Assembly (NCBI GenBank): GCA_015847255.1
Contig: JADLZK010011225.1
Location: 62,001-126,000, forward strand
Direction: 5' to 3'
Source of the DNA: Hyparrhenia diplandra
Lineage: Eukaryota; Streptophyta; Magnoliopsida; Poales; Poaceae
Length of the DNA: 64,000 bases
Shown here: positions 1-11,268 of the stretch, piece by piece
Position numbering within the stretch: the first letter of the stretch is position 1
How the letters are laid out: each line of letters begins with the position of its first letter
Notes under the pieces: model-generated
What the model was told of the DNA's origin: nothing
Seen by the model: the letters and a program-made list of their open reading frames with translations, nothing else
Databases searched by the model: none
Made by a program: the position numbers and the translations under genes

Positions 1-140
1 ATGATCAAGTAGTCGCCATAATCCCCTCGCGGTGGGGCCGACCCCGCCTTAACACCTGTTCGGGCCCGATCTTGTCTTTGGGGCGGCACCGGGCGGGCCA
101 GCCCAAGGTGGGCCGTGAGGGGATAGTTTATCCCCCCACA
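1..140 (-). mobile_element. 3' LTR of element B, right end only
   Basis: The block aligns with the last 138 bases of the LTR at 48328-48775, including the end TATCCCCCCACA, and similarity stops exactly at 140. Differences between the copies are small insertions and substitutions in GC-rich runs. On the element's own strand the LTR begins TGTGGGGGGATA. The rest lies before the window. Confidence 0.85.
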
Positions 141-449
141 GCTAGTCCTCGAGCACGCTGCATGCTGCTGGTGATGAAGTCTTGACGATCTCCGACCACC
201 TGGAAGTGTCACCGACCAGTCAGGAGCGCTACCCGACCAGTCCTTGATGATGATGACAACTTGTTGACCAGTTCCTATTATCCTCTGACCTGTCTAGTCT
301 TGACGAAATCACTGCTGGATGTTGGGTGCTCCAGAAAAGAAAATCTTTTTTCTTTCTGGTGAAGTGTGCCCACTTTGATTGAAAGAACTTGGAATGGTGC
401 GTCTTGAGATTGCAGAGCACGATTCACCACTTAGGTGAAGTGTGCCCAC

Positions 450-780
450 TTAGTTCCCGAGCCTAGTAGTAGATGACCATGTCAAGTACTACTAGGGTCA
501 AAGAAAAGTAGTCCCCAGCTTGGCTGGAAACCGTCCTGACGCAAAAAATAAATGTCATCGCCAGATGACATGTATCCATGTAGTCCCCGAGCCTGCTATA
601 AGATGAGGAAACTTGTAGCAGGGTCAGAGAAAAAACCGTCCCCGGGTCCACCCGAGATAGGCAGCCCAGGAAAGTTTGTGTATATGCAGTCCCCGAACCT
701 GTGGTATGATGACGTAGGAGCCGTGTCACAGGATCGAAGAAAAATGACGTCAATCCCCAGTGGACCTGTTCTCCTTTTAA
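450..780. repeat. Three imperfect tandem repeats of about 100-130 bp, each with a hairpin
   Basis: Units begin at about 450, 580 and 687 with TAGTYCCCGAGCC or CAGTCCCCGAACC. Each has two complementary arms around a conserved GATGA: 462-496, 592-622 and 698-732. Unit 1 has perfect 10-bp arms (CCTAGTAGTA with TACTACTAGG). Unit 2 pairs CCTGCTATAAG with CTTGTAGCAGG, one G-T pair. Unit 3 keeps six Watson-Crick pairs and then mostly G-T pairs. After each hairpin comes GGRTC, an A-rich run and a short C run. Tat elements are known for tandem repeats at this position. Confidence 0.75.
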
Positions 781-1099
781 AAAGGGCAGTTTGATCAGTC
801 CCCATGAAACTCGAGGCAGCCTTCATGATATCCTGCAGCCAAAGAATATCATCTGCACACGTGTCCCAGAATTTGAAAAGGTGTACTTGGTCTTTTAATA
901 GGAGTAGCTAACCGTGGGACGGATGGCGTATGGAAGACGGAAAGGAGTCGGCGGCTGCGCCGACGCGCCGAAAATATTCACAACTATGGGAAACAGGCGA
1001 GCTGCAGTCCATGCGCGCTCCACCCAACGGAATTCGAGGAGTCACGGGCCGACTACCCGCACGTTTCCCCATGCGTAAAACCGGGCAAGGGCACCGTGT

Positions 1100-1208
1100 C
1101 TTTGTTTTATAAATATCGGCAGCCTGCACCACCTCTTTCCTTCCGCACTTGCCCACTGCTTGCGCCGCCTCCTCTTCTTCCTTTTTGCCTTCACTTCTCC
1201 CTGAGCGC
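1100..1208 (+). promoter_or_regulatory. Core promoter and 5' leader of the antisense gene of element B
   Basis: TTTATAAATA at about 1105-1115 lies in GC-richer sequence and is followed by a pyrimidine-rich stretch (CACCACCTCTTTCC, then CCGCCTCCTCTTCTTCC), the usual look of a plant TATA promoter and leader. Transcription would start near 1135-1150 and run into the gene that resumes at 40195. Element A's insertion at 1208/1209 separates this promoter from its gene by about 39 kb. The TATA motif and composition are seen; promoter activity is inferred. Confidence 0.5.
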
Positions 1209-2486
1209 TGTTGGTATAAATTATATGCACACAATAAAGATAAAGATATCCGCAAGCGCACAGATAGAAATACTGTTGTAGCACTTCACCAAAAGATAAA
1301 CTCCCGGTTTTAAATATCAAACCCAAAGGAATAGTAGGTGAATATAACTAGCGTTTACCCAATCCACTTCACAATCAAGAGTACTTAAGAAACTAGCTAG
1401 ACTAGGAGACAACTACGGTTTTCTAATTCTAACCTTGATAAACCTCGTTTATTTATTCTATCGTGGACGCTAATCCTTAATAAAGTAAGGCAAAATTACT
1501 TTACTAAGAATGACAAAGCCTACCATTCACTTCTTGGCGGGAAGTGGGCTCTGAGGATTCAATAAAGCTATAAGTCACCTTTATGATTCTACCACCGATT
1601 CCAAGCAAAAGGGGCATTCACGAGATAACTCTAGTCTAAGCACCGCGCCTACACTAGACACTATCCCTCTAATCAAGAGCAACCAAGATTAAAGGACTCA
1701 ATAAGAGTTGCAAACTTGAAGAATAAAATAAACCAAAACTTACTTTAATTATAAAAGTCGAACACCGAGAGAATCTCTGAATACACTCCTCTTCTCGCGA
1801 AGAGAATGACCCCTCGTAGAATACAGAGAGAAGATCCGACAGCCGAAACTCCTCCAAAGCACTCCTTACTAATCTCTCTATTTCTAATAAACTCGATTGC
1901 TAATCAAGATCTGTAGTAGCTAATCTAGAAGTGTCTAGCTCTAATCATAAGATCTTGACTTCTCTAACCCTAGACTCTCAGAATAAATCTGAAGAATGAA
2001 TTCCTATAATGAATTAGGGTTTGAGGGGGTTAGCTCTACCCTTGCTTTTATAGCCCCATAGGATGAATCTCGGCCCTTGGATCAAACCGACTTGATTGGG
2101 CCGGTGTAGATCTACTCCATAGGTCGGTTGTAGGAAGGTTCGAAGCAGGACACATGGATCAACCAGGGAGTGTCGTGCGGCACCATTGGTGGGGCCGCCC
2201 GGCCCCACATCTCAGCATGTGGGCCTCGACCTTCGCGAGCTCTCTTCTTTTGTCCTTTAGACCCTTGGAATTTATACTAATCGCCCTTGTTAGGTCCTTT
2301 TCTCCGTTTCTTTATTTTTCTCTCTTTTTCAGCTCTACATTTCCGCTATTTTTTTGAGTTCTCCGCAAAACCGAGTGTGCACCAAAACTCGTGGAAATCA
2401 TTAGAAATAATAAAACTTTAGTAGCATTCATCCCATGATTGATAGCATTTCATATATATATAAGTGGTCAATAACTACCATCAACA
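1209..2486 (-). mobile_element. 3' LTR of element A
   Basis: This 1278-bp LTR (TGTTGG...TCAACA) matches the interrupted copy at 30161-30913 plus 39741-40189. The other copy lacks about 80 bp that this one has near 2299-2385; the gap there joins at a short CTC match, so it looks like a small deletion. On the minus strand a TATA box (CTATAAAAG, 2044-2053) lies in the expected place. Confidence 0.9.
2044..2053 (-). promoter_or_regulatory. TATA box in the 3' LTR of element A
   Basis: CTATAAAAG reads on the minus strand. The same motif occurs at 39833-39841 in the 5' LTR, so it is the likely core promoter of this family. Confidence 0.5.
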
Positions 2487-2506
2487 AGCTCCCCACACTT
2501 AGGCTT
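2487..2506 (-). other. Polypurine tract of element A
   Basis: On the minus strand the sequence next to the 3' LTR reads GTGTGGGGAGCT, a purine-rich run directly before TGTTGAT. This is where plus-strand DNA synthesis would be primed. Confidence 0.65.
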
Positions 2507-4259
2507 TTACTCATCCCGATAAAAGGATGGTTTACTTTAGACTTAACTTAAGATCAAGACATCAAACATAAATGTTCCTTAATCTTTCGTACTATGGGAT
2601 TCAAAGTGTCTACCATAAAACTTTAGGCGGTTGAGAAGCGTAAGCAATTTGAAACAGATCACCTTTCTACCTTTAGTCAAGTTAAGCGGAGTTTTTGCAA
2701 AGTTTTTGAAAAGAAAACATAGCATACCTTCTCAGTAGGTGATACTCTCAATCACTCAAGATATGTGATATTTTTGGATCCTCACCAAAGCAATAATGTG
2801 CTCATAGTAAATATCGAGGCTTATATGGATTTTCAGGTAAGTCAAGGAATAGCATACTTATCTTGCATATATTGTCAAAATCAAGACCGGGATCTATGTA
2901 GGGTTCTTTCAAGAAGTGCAAAGTGTGTGGAAAATATAGTGGCTAAAACTAATTCTACTATGCTCAAAAGAAACTTGTCTCTCTTTTTTTTTTTTTAGAA
3001 CGGTGAAAGCACATAAGAAGAAGGACCATGGGCTATCTTCTTTCTTTTTTTTATTGAGAGGCGGGCATCTAAGTACCCATTGTTTTCATGTGGACACTTG
3101 TCCTTTTTACTCTCTCTTTATTTTTCTTTCTTTCTTTTTTTAACTTTATTCTTTTGCATAGCCCATGCCTTTTCTTTTATTGCAACAAACTTGAAGATAT
3201 ACTGAGAGATGAACGCAGAATGAGCATTTAACAAATCCTAAATATTTTTGTATCTATTCCGAGTGTAGGAACATATTTTGGATGGAAGGAAAAAAAACAT
3301 GTTTGTGCGTACTTTAGGTGTGAAAGCAACAAATATATATCGGGTGCAAGTGCTCTTGATGAACCACACTACGTAGGTCACAAGCATTGAAAATAACTCA
3401 ACACAAAATAAGTAGCATATGAGCTAGTTTTCTCTAAATATTTCTAAGTATAAAAGGCTACGGTAGGACATAGCATTTATCACACGGGGAGAAGCATAGC
3501 TATTCATTTTAAGCATTGTAGAAATAAAAACTCTCCGAAACAAGATGTCAAGATTCAGGTTCACATTATTACGCTATATCATACTCCACAACAACTTAAG
3601 TAAAATGAGGTCCCTAATAAACAAGTTCCCAACAACAACAAGATTTTTAGAAACATTATGCAAGTCTATCACTTAAGTTATGACTAAAATAAACTTAGCA
3701 TGTCAAAGCAAAGATCATATCATAGCAAATTGAATTTGAAAAGCAGTCTAAGCATTAAATAGGACAAGACTAAACAGCACATAAAAGATTACTAAGAAAC
3801 AAGCCTAGTTCTAATAACACATGATTAATAATTTATAAGTAAGGAATACTTAGAACTTTTGTAACTTTGTTTGAAGGTCTGTGCTATTGTGATCTCTCCC
3901 CACACTTGTCTCTTTTGTACTTCTTAATTTTTTACGCAAAACATGTGGAGACAAGTGTGCGTTTCCAAACACACAAATAATAGAGAGAATAGTAACAAAG
4001 TAAAAAACTTAAGAAAAAACTCAAAGACTCAAAAATACTTTTTTATTTATTGTTTCGACTCATCACAAACTGACTCAACATGAAATGTAAGCACTTAAAA
4101 TATAAAGACTGAAGCAGGACTTCGATGACTCGACACTTTATTCTTTCCCTTTCGCAATCTATAGGTTCTAGAATAAACCTATGGCCTCTCCAACGGCGGT
4201 GATCAAATCACCCGGTGGTGACACGAGTCCTAAGAGTGCGGACTTGGGCATAAGTGGTG
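2507..4259 (-). mobile_element. Element A 3' untranslated region, AT-rich
   Basis: About 1.75 kb without a believable reading frame. It holds T-rich runs near 2985 and 3045 and a copy of the Athila-wide minisatellite unit at about 3040-3115 (minus strand, with GGACAAGTGTCC and AACAATGGGTAC). The same unit occurs in D, E, J and G just before the 3' end. I see nothing else in it. Confidence 0.6.
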
Positions 4260-4800
4260 TTAACAATCTCGGCTTTGTGTAGTGCCGGTCGATGGCCATC
4301 GAAGTGTGTCGTGGACAAGAGTGACTTTCTCATCCACCATCTCCACGGTCTTCACGGAGCGTTTCGCCGTTGGCGGCGATGATTCCTTGGGAGAAGGCCT
4401 CTTCTTCTCGATGGGAGGCGAGGAGGCTGAGGTAGGTACTAAGTCTTCCACGGCATAGTGTATGCCCCGGGTAGAGGTGGTAGTCCTTTCGTTACCACAT
4501 ACACGCGGGGCGGTGCCACAAGTGCCCTCTTGGCAAGCTGGAGCTTGAGCGGGAGCTGGGGCTGGGGTCCTCCCGACCGCCCGGTCTTTCTGCTTGTCCT
4601 CCCTCTTGGATGACAACATTGCTCCTCCTCGGTGGTGCCATTTGGACAGGCTCATGGAGCCTGAGCTGTTGGACCACCTGCCTGGCCCGACGAAGTTGTT
4701 CGGGGATGAGCGCGAGGAGAGGTGCGGAACTACTAGGGTTCGAACTTCTAGCGGTGTTGCGTGGGGCAATGTTTAGGTTAAGTTCATTTTGTTCAGCCAT
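4260..4800 (-). pseudogene. Extra ORF between integrase and 3' LTR of element A, broken
   Basis: A frame starts at 4800 (MAEQNELNLNIAPRN) and runs as a Ser/Pro/Arg/Gln-rich low-complexity protein to about 4492. An overlapping frame then continues to 4260 with more Ser/Pro/Lys-rich sequence (KKRPSPKESSPP), so one frameshift separates the halves. I see no membrane segment or catalytic motif. Athila elements carry an additional ORF at this position, sometimes called envelope-like. This copy is short, and its function is unknown. Confidence 0.45.
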
Positions 4801-5160
4801 TGGAAAATTGATTGTGGTGGAACCCTCTCAAAAGATGAGTAGGTTCCTCAGATGAGAATGAAAAGAAAAAGAATAGGTCTGGGGTCTAATATATAGTCCA
4901 GAGAATGGTTCAGGTTTTCCTAGATACGCGATATGGTACTAACCCATTAATATAAATTCGAACATATAATAATAAATGAAAAATAATGGGAAAAGGTCGG
5001 GCCACGAATGGCCACGAGGCCCGTGCCGCGCGGCACCATGCATGGGGCCGCCCGGCACCGCCTGGCGCCGTCTCGCGTCCCGTCTTTTCCTACTTCTTAT
5101 TTAGCTCATAAATAGCCCCTAAATTTATACTAATGACTTTAAATCTTTTCGGAAAATAGA

Positions 5161-5617
5161 TCATGGCAAAATGCAAAAATCAATACTATCAATTACTGTA
5201 GAAGGAATATCAGGCTCAAGAAAAATTTTAAGACGATAACCATTTACCTTGAATAACGTACCTTCATTGGTTTGTAGAGTTACCACTCCATGTGATGACG
5301 AATTGACCACCGTGAAATGTCCTTCCCACTTACTCTGAAGCTTTCGTGTGCCGAATAATTTCACCACGGAATTGAAAAGTAATACCTTGTCTCGTGTGCA
5401 AACTCCTTCTTCTTGATTCTCTTGTCATGCCATCTTTTGGTTCTCTCTTTATAGATCTTGGAATTATGGTAGCTTTCTCTCGCCATTCTTCTAATTCTAA
5501 TAGTTGCATCTTCCTCTTTTCTCCTGCGGCTTCAAGATCCATGTTCCATCGTTTGATAGCCCAATGTGCCTTGAACTCTAACTCCACGGGTAGATGGCAA
5601 GTCTTTCCATAGACCAA
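5161..5617 (-). pseudogene. Element A integrase C-terminal region
   Basis: The frame from 5617 begins MVYGKTCHLPVELEF, the conserved stretch after the catalytic core in plant gypsy integrases (normally preceded by SPYRL), and continues through AIKRWNMDLEAAG. A frameshift near 5340 moves the remainder into the frame 5367-5161 (KLQSKWEGHFTVV... LFKVNGYRLKIF), which is the C-terminal DNA-binding segment. It belongs to the same broken polyprotein as the core at 5660-6051. Confidence 0.8.
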
Positions 5618-5659
5618 CTAATATGGAGACATACCCAAAGGTGTCTTGTATCTTTTATT

Positions 5660-6051
5660 CTATATGCCCAAAGTGCTTGGTAGTCGATCTCTCCATACAG
5701 TTCCCTTCGTTGACCGTCTTTTGTAATATATTCTTGATTTGCTTATGTGATGTCTCGCTTGGCCACTTGTGCGAGGGCGGTATGGTGTAGCGGCGTTGTG
5801 TCTAATTCCATGATTCGATAGATAGTCATGGAATTTTCTATCAATAAAGTGTGATCCTCCATCACTTGTTACCATCCTTGGAACTCGAATCTTGGAAATA
5901 TTACTTCTTCAAACATCTTTCTTGAACTCTTTGAATTTGCCTTCTTGCATGGCATTGCTTCAACCCACTTGGAAACATAATCCATCGCCACCAAAATGTG
6001 CTCACAATTCTTTGATGGTGGGAAAGGACCCATGTAGTCAATTCCCCACAC
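5660..6051 (-). pseudogene. Element A integrase catalytic core, frameshifted
   Basis: The first part (6051-5869) shows GIDYMGPF with the first catalytic aspartate. The second (5875-5660) shows VTSDGGSHF with the second aspartate, then TPYRPRTSGQA. The catalytic glutamate should follow GQA but the frame shifts exactly there; a base appears missing from a GCCG-type context at about 5760. The enzyme could not work as read. Two further breaks separate it from its neighbours. Confidence 0.8.
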
Positions 6052-6066
6052 GTCAAAGAGCTCGAT

Positions 6067-6534
6067 CTATAGATTGTTGGTGAGTGGCATAGCATCTCTT
6101 GAATTTATGTTTCCATGCCTTTGACAAGCATTGCATCTTCGTATGAAACTCTTCGTGTCTTCATACATTATTGGCCAAAAGAATCCACTCTGCCATATCT
6201 TTGCATGAGTTACGAATGCTCCATAGTGTCCTCCATATGGTGATGAGTGACATCTTTTAATAATTTGAATGCCTTCCTCTGTAGGCACACATCTTACGAG
6301 TAGACCATTAGCACATACTCTAAAGAGGTATGACGGATCCCATATGTGTTGGCGACTTTCATATACAAGTTTCCTCTTGTTCTCCCCGGGAGGTACATAA
6401 CGCAACCATAAAGTTAACAATATTTGCATACCGTGGGTGCGATCGGTGATCTTGAAGAGCATGTCGTCCCTTAGTGCATCATTGATGGCGGTTCTGTGAA
6501 TTCTCAAAATACATTCTAGACAAATGATACGCAA
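6067..6534 (-). pseudogene. Element A integrase zinc-binding region and linker from RNase H
   Basis: The C-terminal half holds an intact HHCC zinc-binding pattern: histidines in HSSPYGGHYG, then CNAC in FIRRCNACQRHGN. The N-terminal half (about 6534-6300) is the linker after RNase H, including the conserved YLFRVCANGLLVRCVP stretch. The domain would bind the ends of the DNA copy before integration. Confidence 0.8.
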
Positions 6535-6568
6535 TAGAATTTTCTACTCCCTTTTTATCTTTTTATTT

Positions 6569-7005
6569 CTAAATCAAATTCTTGGAGTAACAAAATCCAT
6601 CTAATCGGCGTGGTTTAGCATCTTTCTTAGTAAACAAATATTTTAGAGCGGCATGATTAGTATAAACAATAACTTTTGCTCCTATTAAATAAGATCTAAA
6701 CTTATCCATAGCAAAAAAAACGACCCGGAAGCTCTTTTTCGGTGGTTGCATAATTAAGGCGAGCTCTGTCAAAGTCTTACTAGCATAGGCAATAGCATGA
6801 TGCTTCTTATCCTTAGTTTGTCCTAAGGCGGCTCCTACAGCATAATCACTAGCATCACACATAATTTTAAAAGGTAGCGACCAATCAGGGGGTTGAATGA
6901 TTGGTGCAGAGATGAGGGCTTCTTTAAGAATGTTAAAAGATTTCATGCAAGCCTCATCAAAAACAAAAGGAACATCGTTAGCTAATAAAAGGCGGTCAAA
7001 GGGTG
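6569..7005 (-). pseudogene. Element A reverse transcriptase thumb and RNase H, left of element I
   Basis: The frame 6946-6569 reads KSFNILKEALISAPII, then CDASDYAVGAALGQTKDKKHHAIAYASKTL. This is the connection and RNase H region of plant gypsy pol, with the first acidic residue in CDASDYAVG and a later stretch YTNHAALKYLF. The family usually has aspartate in that last stretch (YTD), so asparagine suggests decay. Bases 6947-7005 hold the last few codons before the break, and the partner half resumes at 27412. Confidence 0.85.
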
Positions 7006-7976
7006 CGTTAACACCAAAATTTGGTAAAGGCGAATGGCGAGGTGGGGCGATTACAAGATGCCAATAAGGTCATTGGCGGGGAAGTTATCTAGCGGCGGTT
7101 TGGTGCATCGCACGAAATTTGGGACATTCACGAAGATATTCGGGAAGGTGATGGATAACGAGCAAGTCACCCAAGAAGCAAAGCCCACGATGCGCGTGCC
7201 CACGTCGACTCGAGCGGGCTTAGAGCCCAAATTATCTCATTAAGTTAGGGTTTTACCATTGTGATCGTAGTAGAGTAAGACTCTTATCATGTCGGGGTAT
7301 AAATAGTGACCCTCGACCATTGTAACAAACATATTCACAATCAATACAATCAAGCGGCTCCGTGCCAACCCTATCGAGTCCAAGTCGTGTCGTCGATCTC
7401 TTGCATGAGGAACAATCGATCCGTCGACCTCGGTAAATATGCGGCAACCTTGCACCATGTCTAGTATCATGCGGTGGATTTAGATATGATGCAAGTAGTC
7501 TTGTTTCTATGCTTAGTATCATGCGGTGGATTTAAGCGTAGGCAAGAGGGTTCTTTGTTAGGTCATGAGTCGATGCGGCGGGCTAAGATCTAGCTTGGGG
7601 CTAGTTATCGAAGCCGTTGGATTCGGCAAGATCTAACGAATTCATTAAGTTATCCATGTGTTGCAATGAATCTATTATTGTTTATTTATTGTTTTGCAAC
7701 CATAAATCTTGCCCTATTTAGATTGATGCGGCTCGGCTTTCATCTTTTCATAGATTCATCTGCGTCCTCGGTGCTTCCACGTTAGATCTTGCGGGTGTTG
7801 GATAGATCTATTGCACTCGGGATCTAACTCATACGGCAAGGTGACATGTAAACACCGAAGGAGAGATGAATCTCGTGTTTACATATAGTAGGGCTTAGAT
7901 TCAATCTAAGTAGTTACATGTTGTGGGTTCATGCATGTTAGATGTAAGCTGCTTAACGGGATTGGGTGTCGTGCGG
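7006..7976 (+). mobile_element. 5' LTR of element I, first part
   Basis: Matches 24399-25374 in the other LTR base for base over long stretches, with clusters of small differences at sites such as CCAGG, GGCAGG and CCGG. It holds two of the five copies of the motif TATCATGCGGTGGATT (7465 and 7517). Element J interrupts it at 7976. Confidence 0.9.
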
Positions 7977-9668
7977 TGTTGGCTCGGTCACCAGCGACAT
8001 ATTTTTAACGTCAACATTCTACCATAAAGGGGGTGAAACTATACCTTTTCATACTCATATACATATATTACTTATATATTTCCACTTGTAGTGTCCAAAA
8101 TGTATTTTGTAGGAATTATGATAAATACTGGTGGAAATACGACCAAAAGGCGCCTCCTGGAAAGCGCATTTTAAGAATATCAAGCCCAAAGGGAGAAATG
8201 GACCAAAAGCGACAAAACTAGGCGAGCAAATGCCACCCTACAACTTTTTCGGGCCCAAACACACCGGCACTGCAAAAAACTCGAGGCGAACGGGGGGGGA
8301 AGGGTGCGTGCACCCTAAGGTGCGCCCGCACCCTCCTAGAAGCGATTCGAGCCCATCTTCGGCGAGGCGGTATGTTTAATGCTAAGGAGGACGGTGGAGG
8401 GGGTGGATCCGTCGGTTCAGTGCACCTAGACGCCGGTACATGGTCGGTTTGGTGGTAGTTTAGCACTTAGGCCCCTCTCCTCCATGTATAAGTAGCCCCC
8501 CTCTCTCCCTCATTCCACACACACCATTTGGAGCCTCCTCTCTCACCACTCTTCCTCTCTACTCCACTTCTCTCTAGGTCTTTTTGTCTTTAGTAGTATT
8601 TGGAGCAAGGCTAAGCATCATTGGAGAGCTTGTACTAGGGGAGAAAGGAATATTCGGTATGAATACATTTATGGTTTCTTCCCAAGTCTTGTTCTTATAT
8701 AGTTGTGCAATAGAGCTAGAGTATTCTCATGTTATAGACTTAACATATGAACTAGCATATAGTCTCTATGTTATAATCTTGACATGTTGTTCTCGACACA
8801 ATCATGACAGACGAACTAGACTATAGTTCCTATGTCATGGTTAGTCATATAGAACTTAGGGCTTAACCATTCATGCCATGTATTTGGGTAGAGTAAGAGT
8901 TGTGCTGAGATGGCGGTTCGTTGTGGCTTTTGGGCCTGGTCCATATCTTAGCAAATCCATCCAGGAAGGGTGGGGATCTGCGAGGGGATATGGGTTGTAC
9001 CTTAACACGCGGGCATGGTGCACAGGTGGCGGGGACCTTTCGGATATGAAAGGGGCTACGGTTGAGGGGTAGGCGGGTGGGTCGTGACAAGCCTTGGCCG
9101 TCCCTTGAAATCCCCCACGTTCGCATGTGATGTAGGAGTTCGTAAATGCCTCCCATTGGGCCGGATGGTATCGGGTGGTCTCCCCGTCCATCTCACTCTC
9201 AGCCTAAAACTCTAGTCATCTATGTTTGCATGATAATTAACTTGTTCTTTTTGCGGCTACATTAGGATTACTGCTCCACTTAGGATTATTCTTTATTTTC
9301 CTTTTTATCCTTGAGGTTGGCCCAAGTGTGTGTCACACTATCTTAAGAACTATCATGACTTACCCCTGAATTGAGTATTGGTCATTTGCACGGACATGTC
9401 GCCTTGATCATGCCCCTGCTAGAATCCTACACCATGCCTTCCTTTGGGAAAATATAAATAACGATACCCTGAATATCTTGGGTGAAATGCTACAACGGTA
9501 TTTCCGTGCGCTGCGAACTTGTTCTATAAGCGTTATAGAATGTCACCCGACATCCCGTGGCGATGGTGTTTTGGAATGTAACAATTCGGTGAAGTCATTT
9601 GTGGGAAGTCAACTGTGGTTTTCGGTGCTCTTGCCTTTTTGGCTTTTTGCGCTTAGGAAAGCGCAACA
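7977..9668 (+). mobile_element. 5' LTR of element J
   Basis: A 1692-bp LTR starting TGTTGGCTCGGTCACC and ending GCGCAACA. A TATA box lies at 8487. It has a GC-rich stretch near 8306-8337 (TGCACCCTAAGGTGCG) that the 3' LTR lacks; the fragment at 25375 in I's other LTR shares it. Confidence 0.9.
8487..8495 (+). promoter_or_regulatory. TATA box of the element J LTR
   Basis: TATAAGTAG followed by a C/T-rich run and CACACACACC. The same core is at 14400 and 25884 in the sister copies, and TATAAATAG lies at 60840 in the G LTR, which shows a conserved promoter layout. Confidence 0.55.
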
Positions 9669-9676
9669 AGCATTTC

Positions 9677-9693
9677 TGGCGCCGTTGCCGGGA
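9677..9693 (+). other. Primer binding site of element J
   Basis: TGGCGCCGTTGCCGGGA starts eight bases after the LTR end. It matches the 3' end of plant tRNA-Asp, the primer used by Athila elements. Confidence 0.85.
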
Positions 9694-9956
9694 AGGCATT
9701 GGTTATAAAGATTCTAGAAAGACATGTTCATAATGATATGCGTGTGTAAGTAGCCATTACTCATGTAGGCTAATCTTTCATGTTTTCTCCTCTTGTGGAT
9801 GAAGGCGAGGATAGTGTCCGATTGGTTTGTCCCTGTTGAACAACTACATCACAGATCCGGAGGCACTCCTAAGGAAGAACCCAACTCATATCACATCTTC
9901 TCCTGCTACTCCCCAACAAACAAACCAATCACCCTTGCATCATCGCTACTTCACTC

Positions 9957-10743
9957 ATGGCTAAGTCGATCCGTGACCACTCCATCCCCTCTGTTGCCAG
10001 CGTGCCGTTGGGCCCGTATCAACACGGGGAACCGAGAACCGAGCTCCGACCTGGCCTAATCAAGATGGTGCGAGCAAACCAATTTCATGGTTTGCTAAGT
10101 GAGAACATAAATATGCATCTACAACACTTCCTCGAGCTCGGTGACACCTTTGCCAACAAAGATGTCGCACCGGATGCCATTAGACTCCGTCTATTTCCCT
10201 TCTCCATCTCGGGAGGGCGAACAGCCGGTTCTATAAAGAGAAGGGAAGGCATGTCGGCACGTGGGACAAATGTTCCACAATGTTCCTCACTAAATTCTTC
10301 CCTATGGATAAAACTCACACCACGAGGGAAGAATTGCCAACTTCCGCCAGAATTCCATGGAGCCCATACTTGTGGCATGGGAAAGGCTACAAGAGTACAT
10401 TCAAGCATGCCCCGCACCATGGGATGGAAAAATGGCTCGTGATGCGAGAACTTCTACAATGGGTTAACACCCATGTCAAAAGAGCACATTGATGCCCTTC
10501 TTTGGAGGTGCCTTCCTCTCCCTCACCATTGATAGAGCGGCGGCTCTTATGGAGAAAAATAGAGTCCAATCAAGCTTGGGGGAGGAAAGTTTTGGCAAAC
10601 AAGAAGATAGCATGCATACCGTGGAGGAGACGGACATGCCTGCTACAATGGATCTCCTATTAAAAGAACTTGACAAGTGTGCCACCGAAGAAGAAGAAAC
10701 ACACGACATTTGTCAAAGCCATAGACTCACATGTAACATGTGA
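9957..10743 (+). pseudogene. Element J gag, frameshifted
   Basis: Starts at ATG 9957 (MAKSIRDHSIPSVASVPLG). It keeps the Athila-type gag landmarks MVRANQFHGL, HLQHFLELGDTF and LRLFPFS, then shifts frame where the family has the GRAKQWFYKE stretch. Later pieces such as 10489-10743 (DLLLKELDKCATEEEE) continue in other frames. The related gag at 63564 in G is intact through this point, which shows where J broke. Gag would form the particle and bind the RNA. Confidence 0.8.
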
Positions 10744-11268
10744 AGTGCGTGGCAATGTTAACCATTCGGGGAGCGGCGCCCTAAAACCCGCAAAGGCGTC
10801 ACTCACATCAACAACGGGTTCCATCAACAAGGAGACCATAATGGGCGGAACAACCAGTCGCGCCCACAAAACCAAGGAGGTAATTCAAACTCAAGGTATA
10901 ATTCAATTCTCTCTCCTTGGAAGACTTGGTCTTAGACCAAGCAAAAATAATTGAAGATCTTTTCGAAGAAGTTATTGCTCAATGATAAAACAATTGAAAA
11001 CATGATTTTCAAAATCAAAAGTTTAACTTCTTCTTATGAAAGACAAGCGAGCTTTAATAAAAGATAAAAACCCAATTAGCTCGGTTTCTTTGCTTTGCTT
11101 TTGCACATTGCTAGTTCGGGGAAAAGTTTTGGGGCAACTTTGAAACTTCTCTTGAACGTGATAAAATGGTCTCAACGAGGTGCGGTAAACCTCTATGTCG
11201 GGGAAAATAGCGAGTCTCCTACCGAGCCACCACTCATTGTCAAGAAGGAGGATCCTGGCGCCCAGAGC

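Larger units (their letters stand above)
141..1208 (-). mobile_element. Element B non-coding region between the 3' LTR and the antisense gene
   Basis: This is the stretch expected between the antisense gene and the 3' LTR of a Tat element. It holds a short repeat (GTGAAGTGTGCCCACTT near 359 and 436), three larger hairpin-bearing repeats (about 450-780) and a TATA-type promoter for the plus-strand gene (about 1105). No open frame here resembles a protein. The sequence continues at 40195 after removal of element A, because the five bases AGCGC at 1204-1208 recur at 40190-40194. Confidence 0.7.

Noticed and set aside
450..780. CRISPR array from the three repeats
   Set aside because: Repeats diverge, the units are over 100 bp, there are no uniform spacers, and the context is a plant retrotransposon.
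9677..9693. Fragment of a tRNA gene
   Set aside because: This and the sites at 54165 and 63216 are primer binding sites beside LTRs, complementary to a tRNA end, not tRNA genes.
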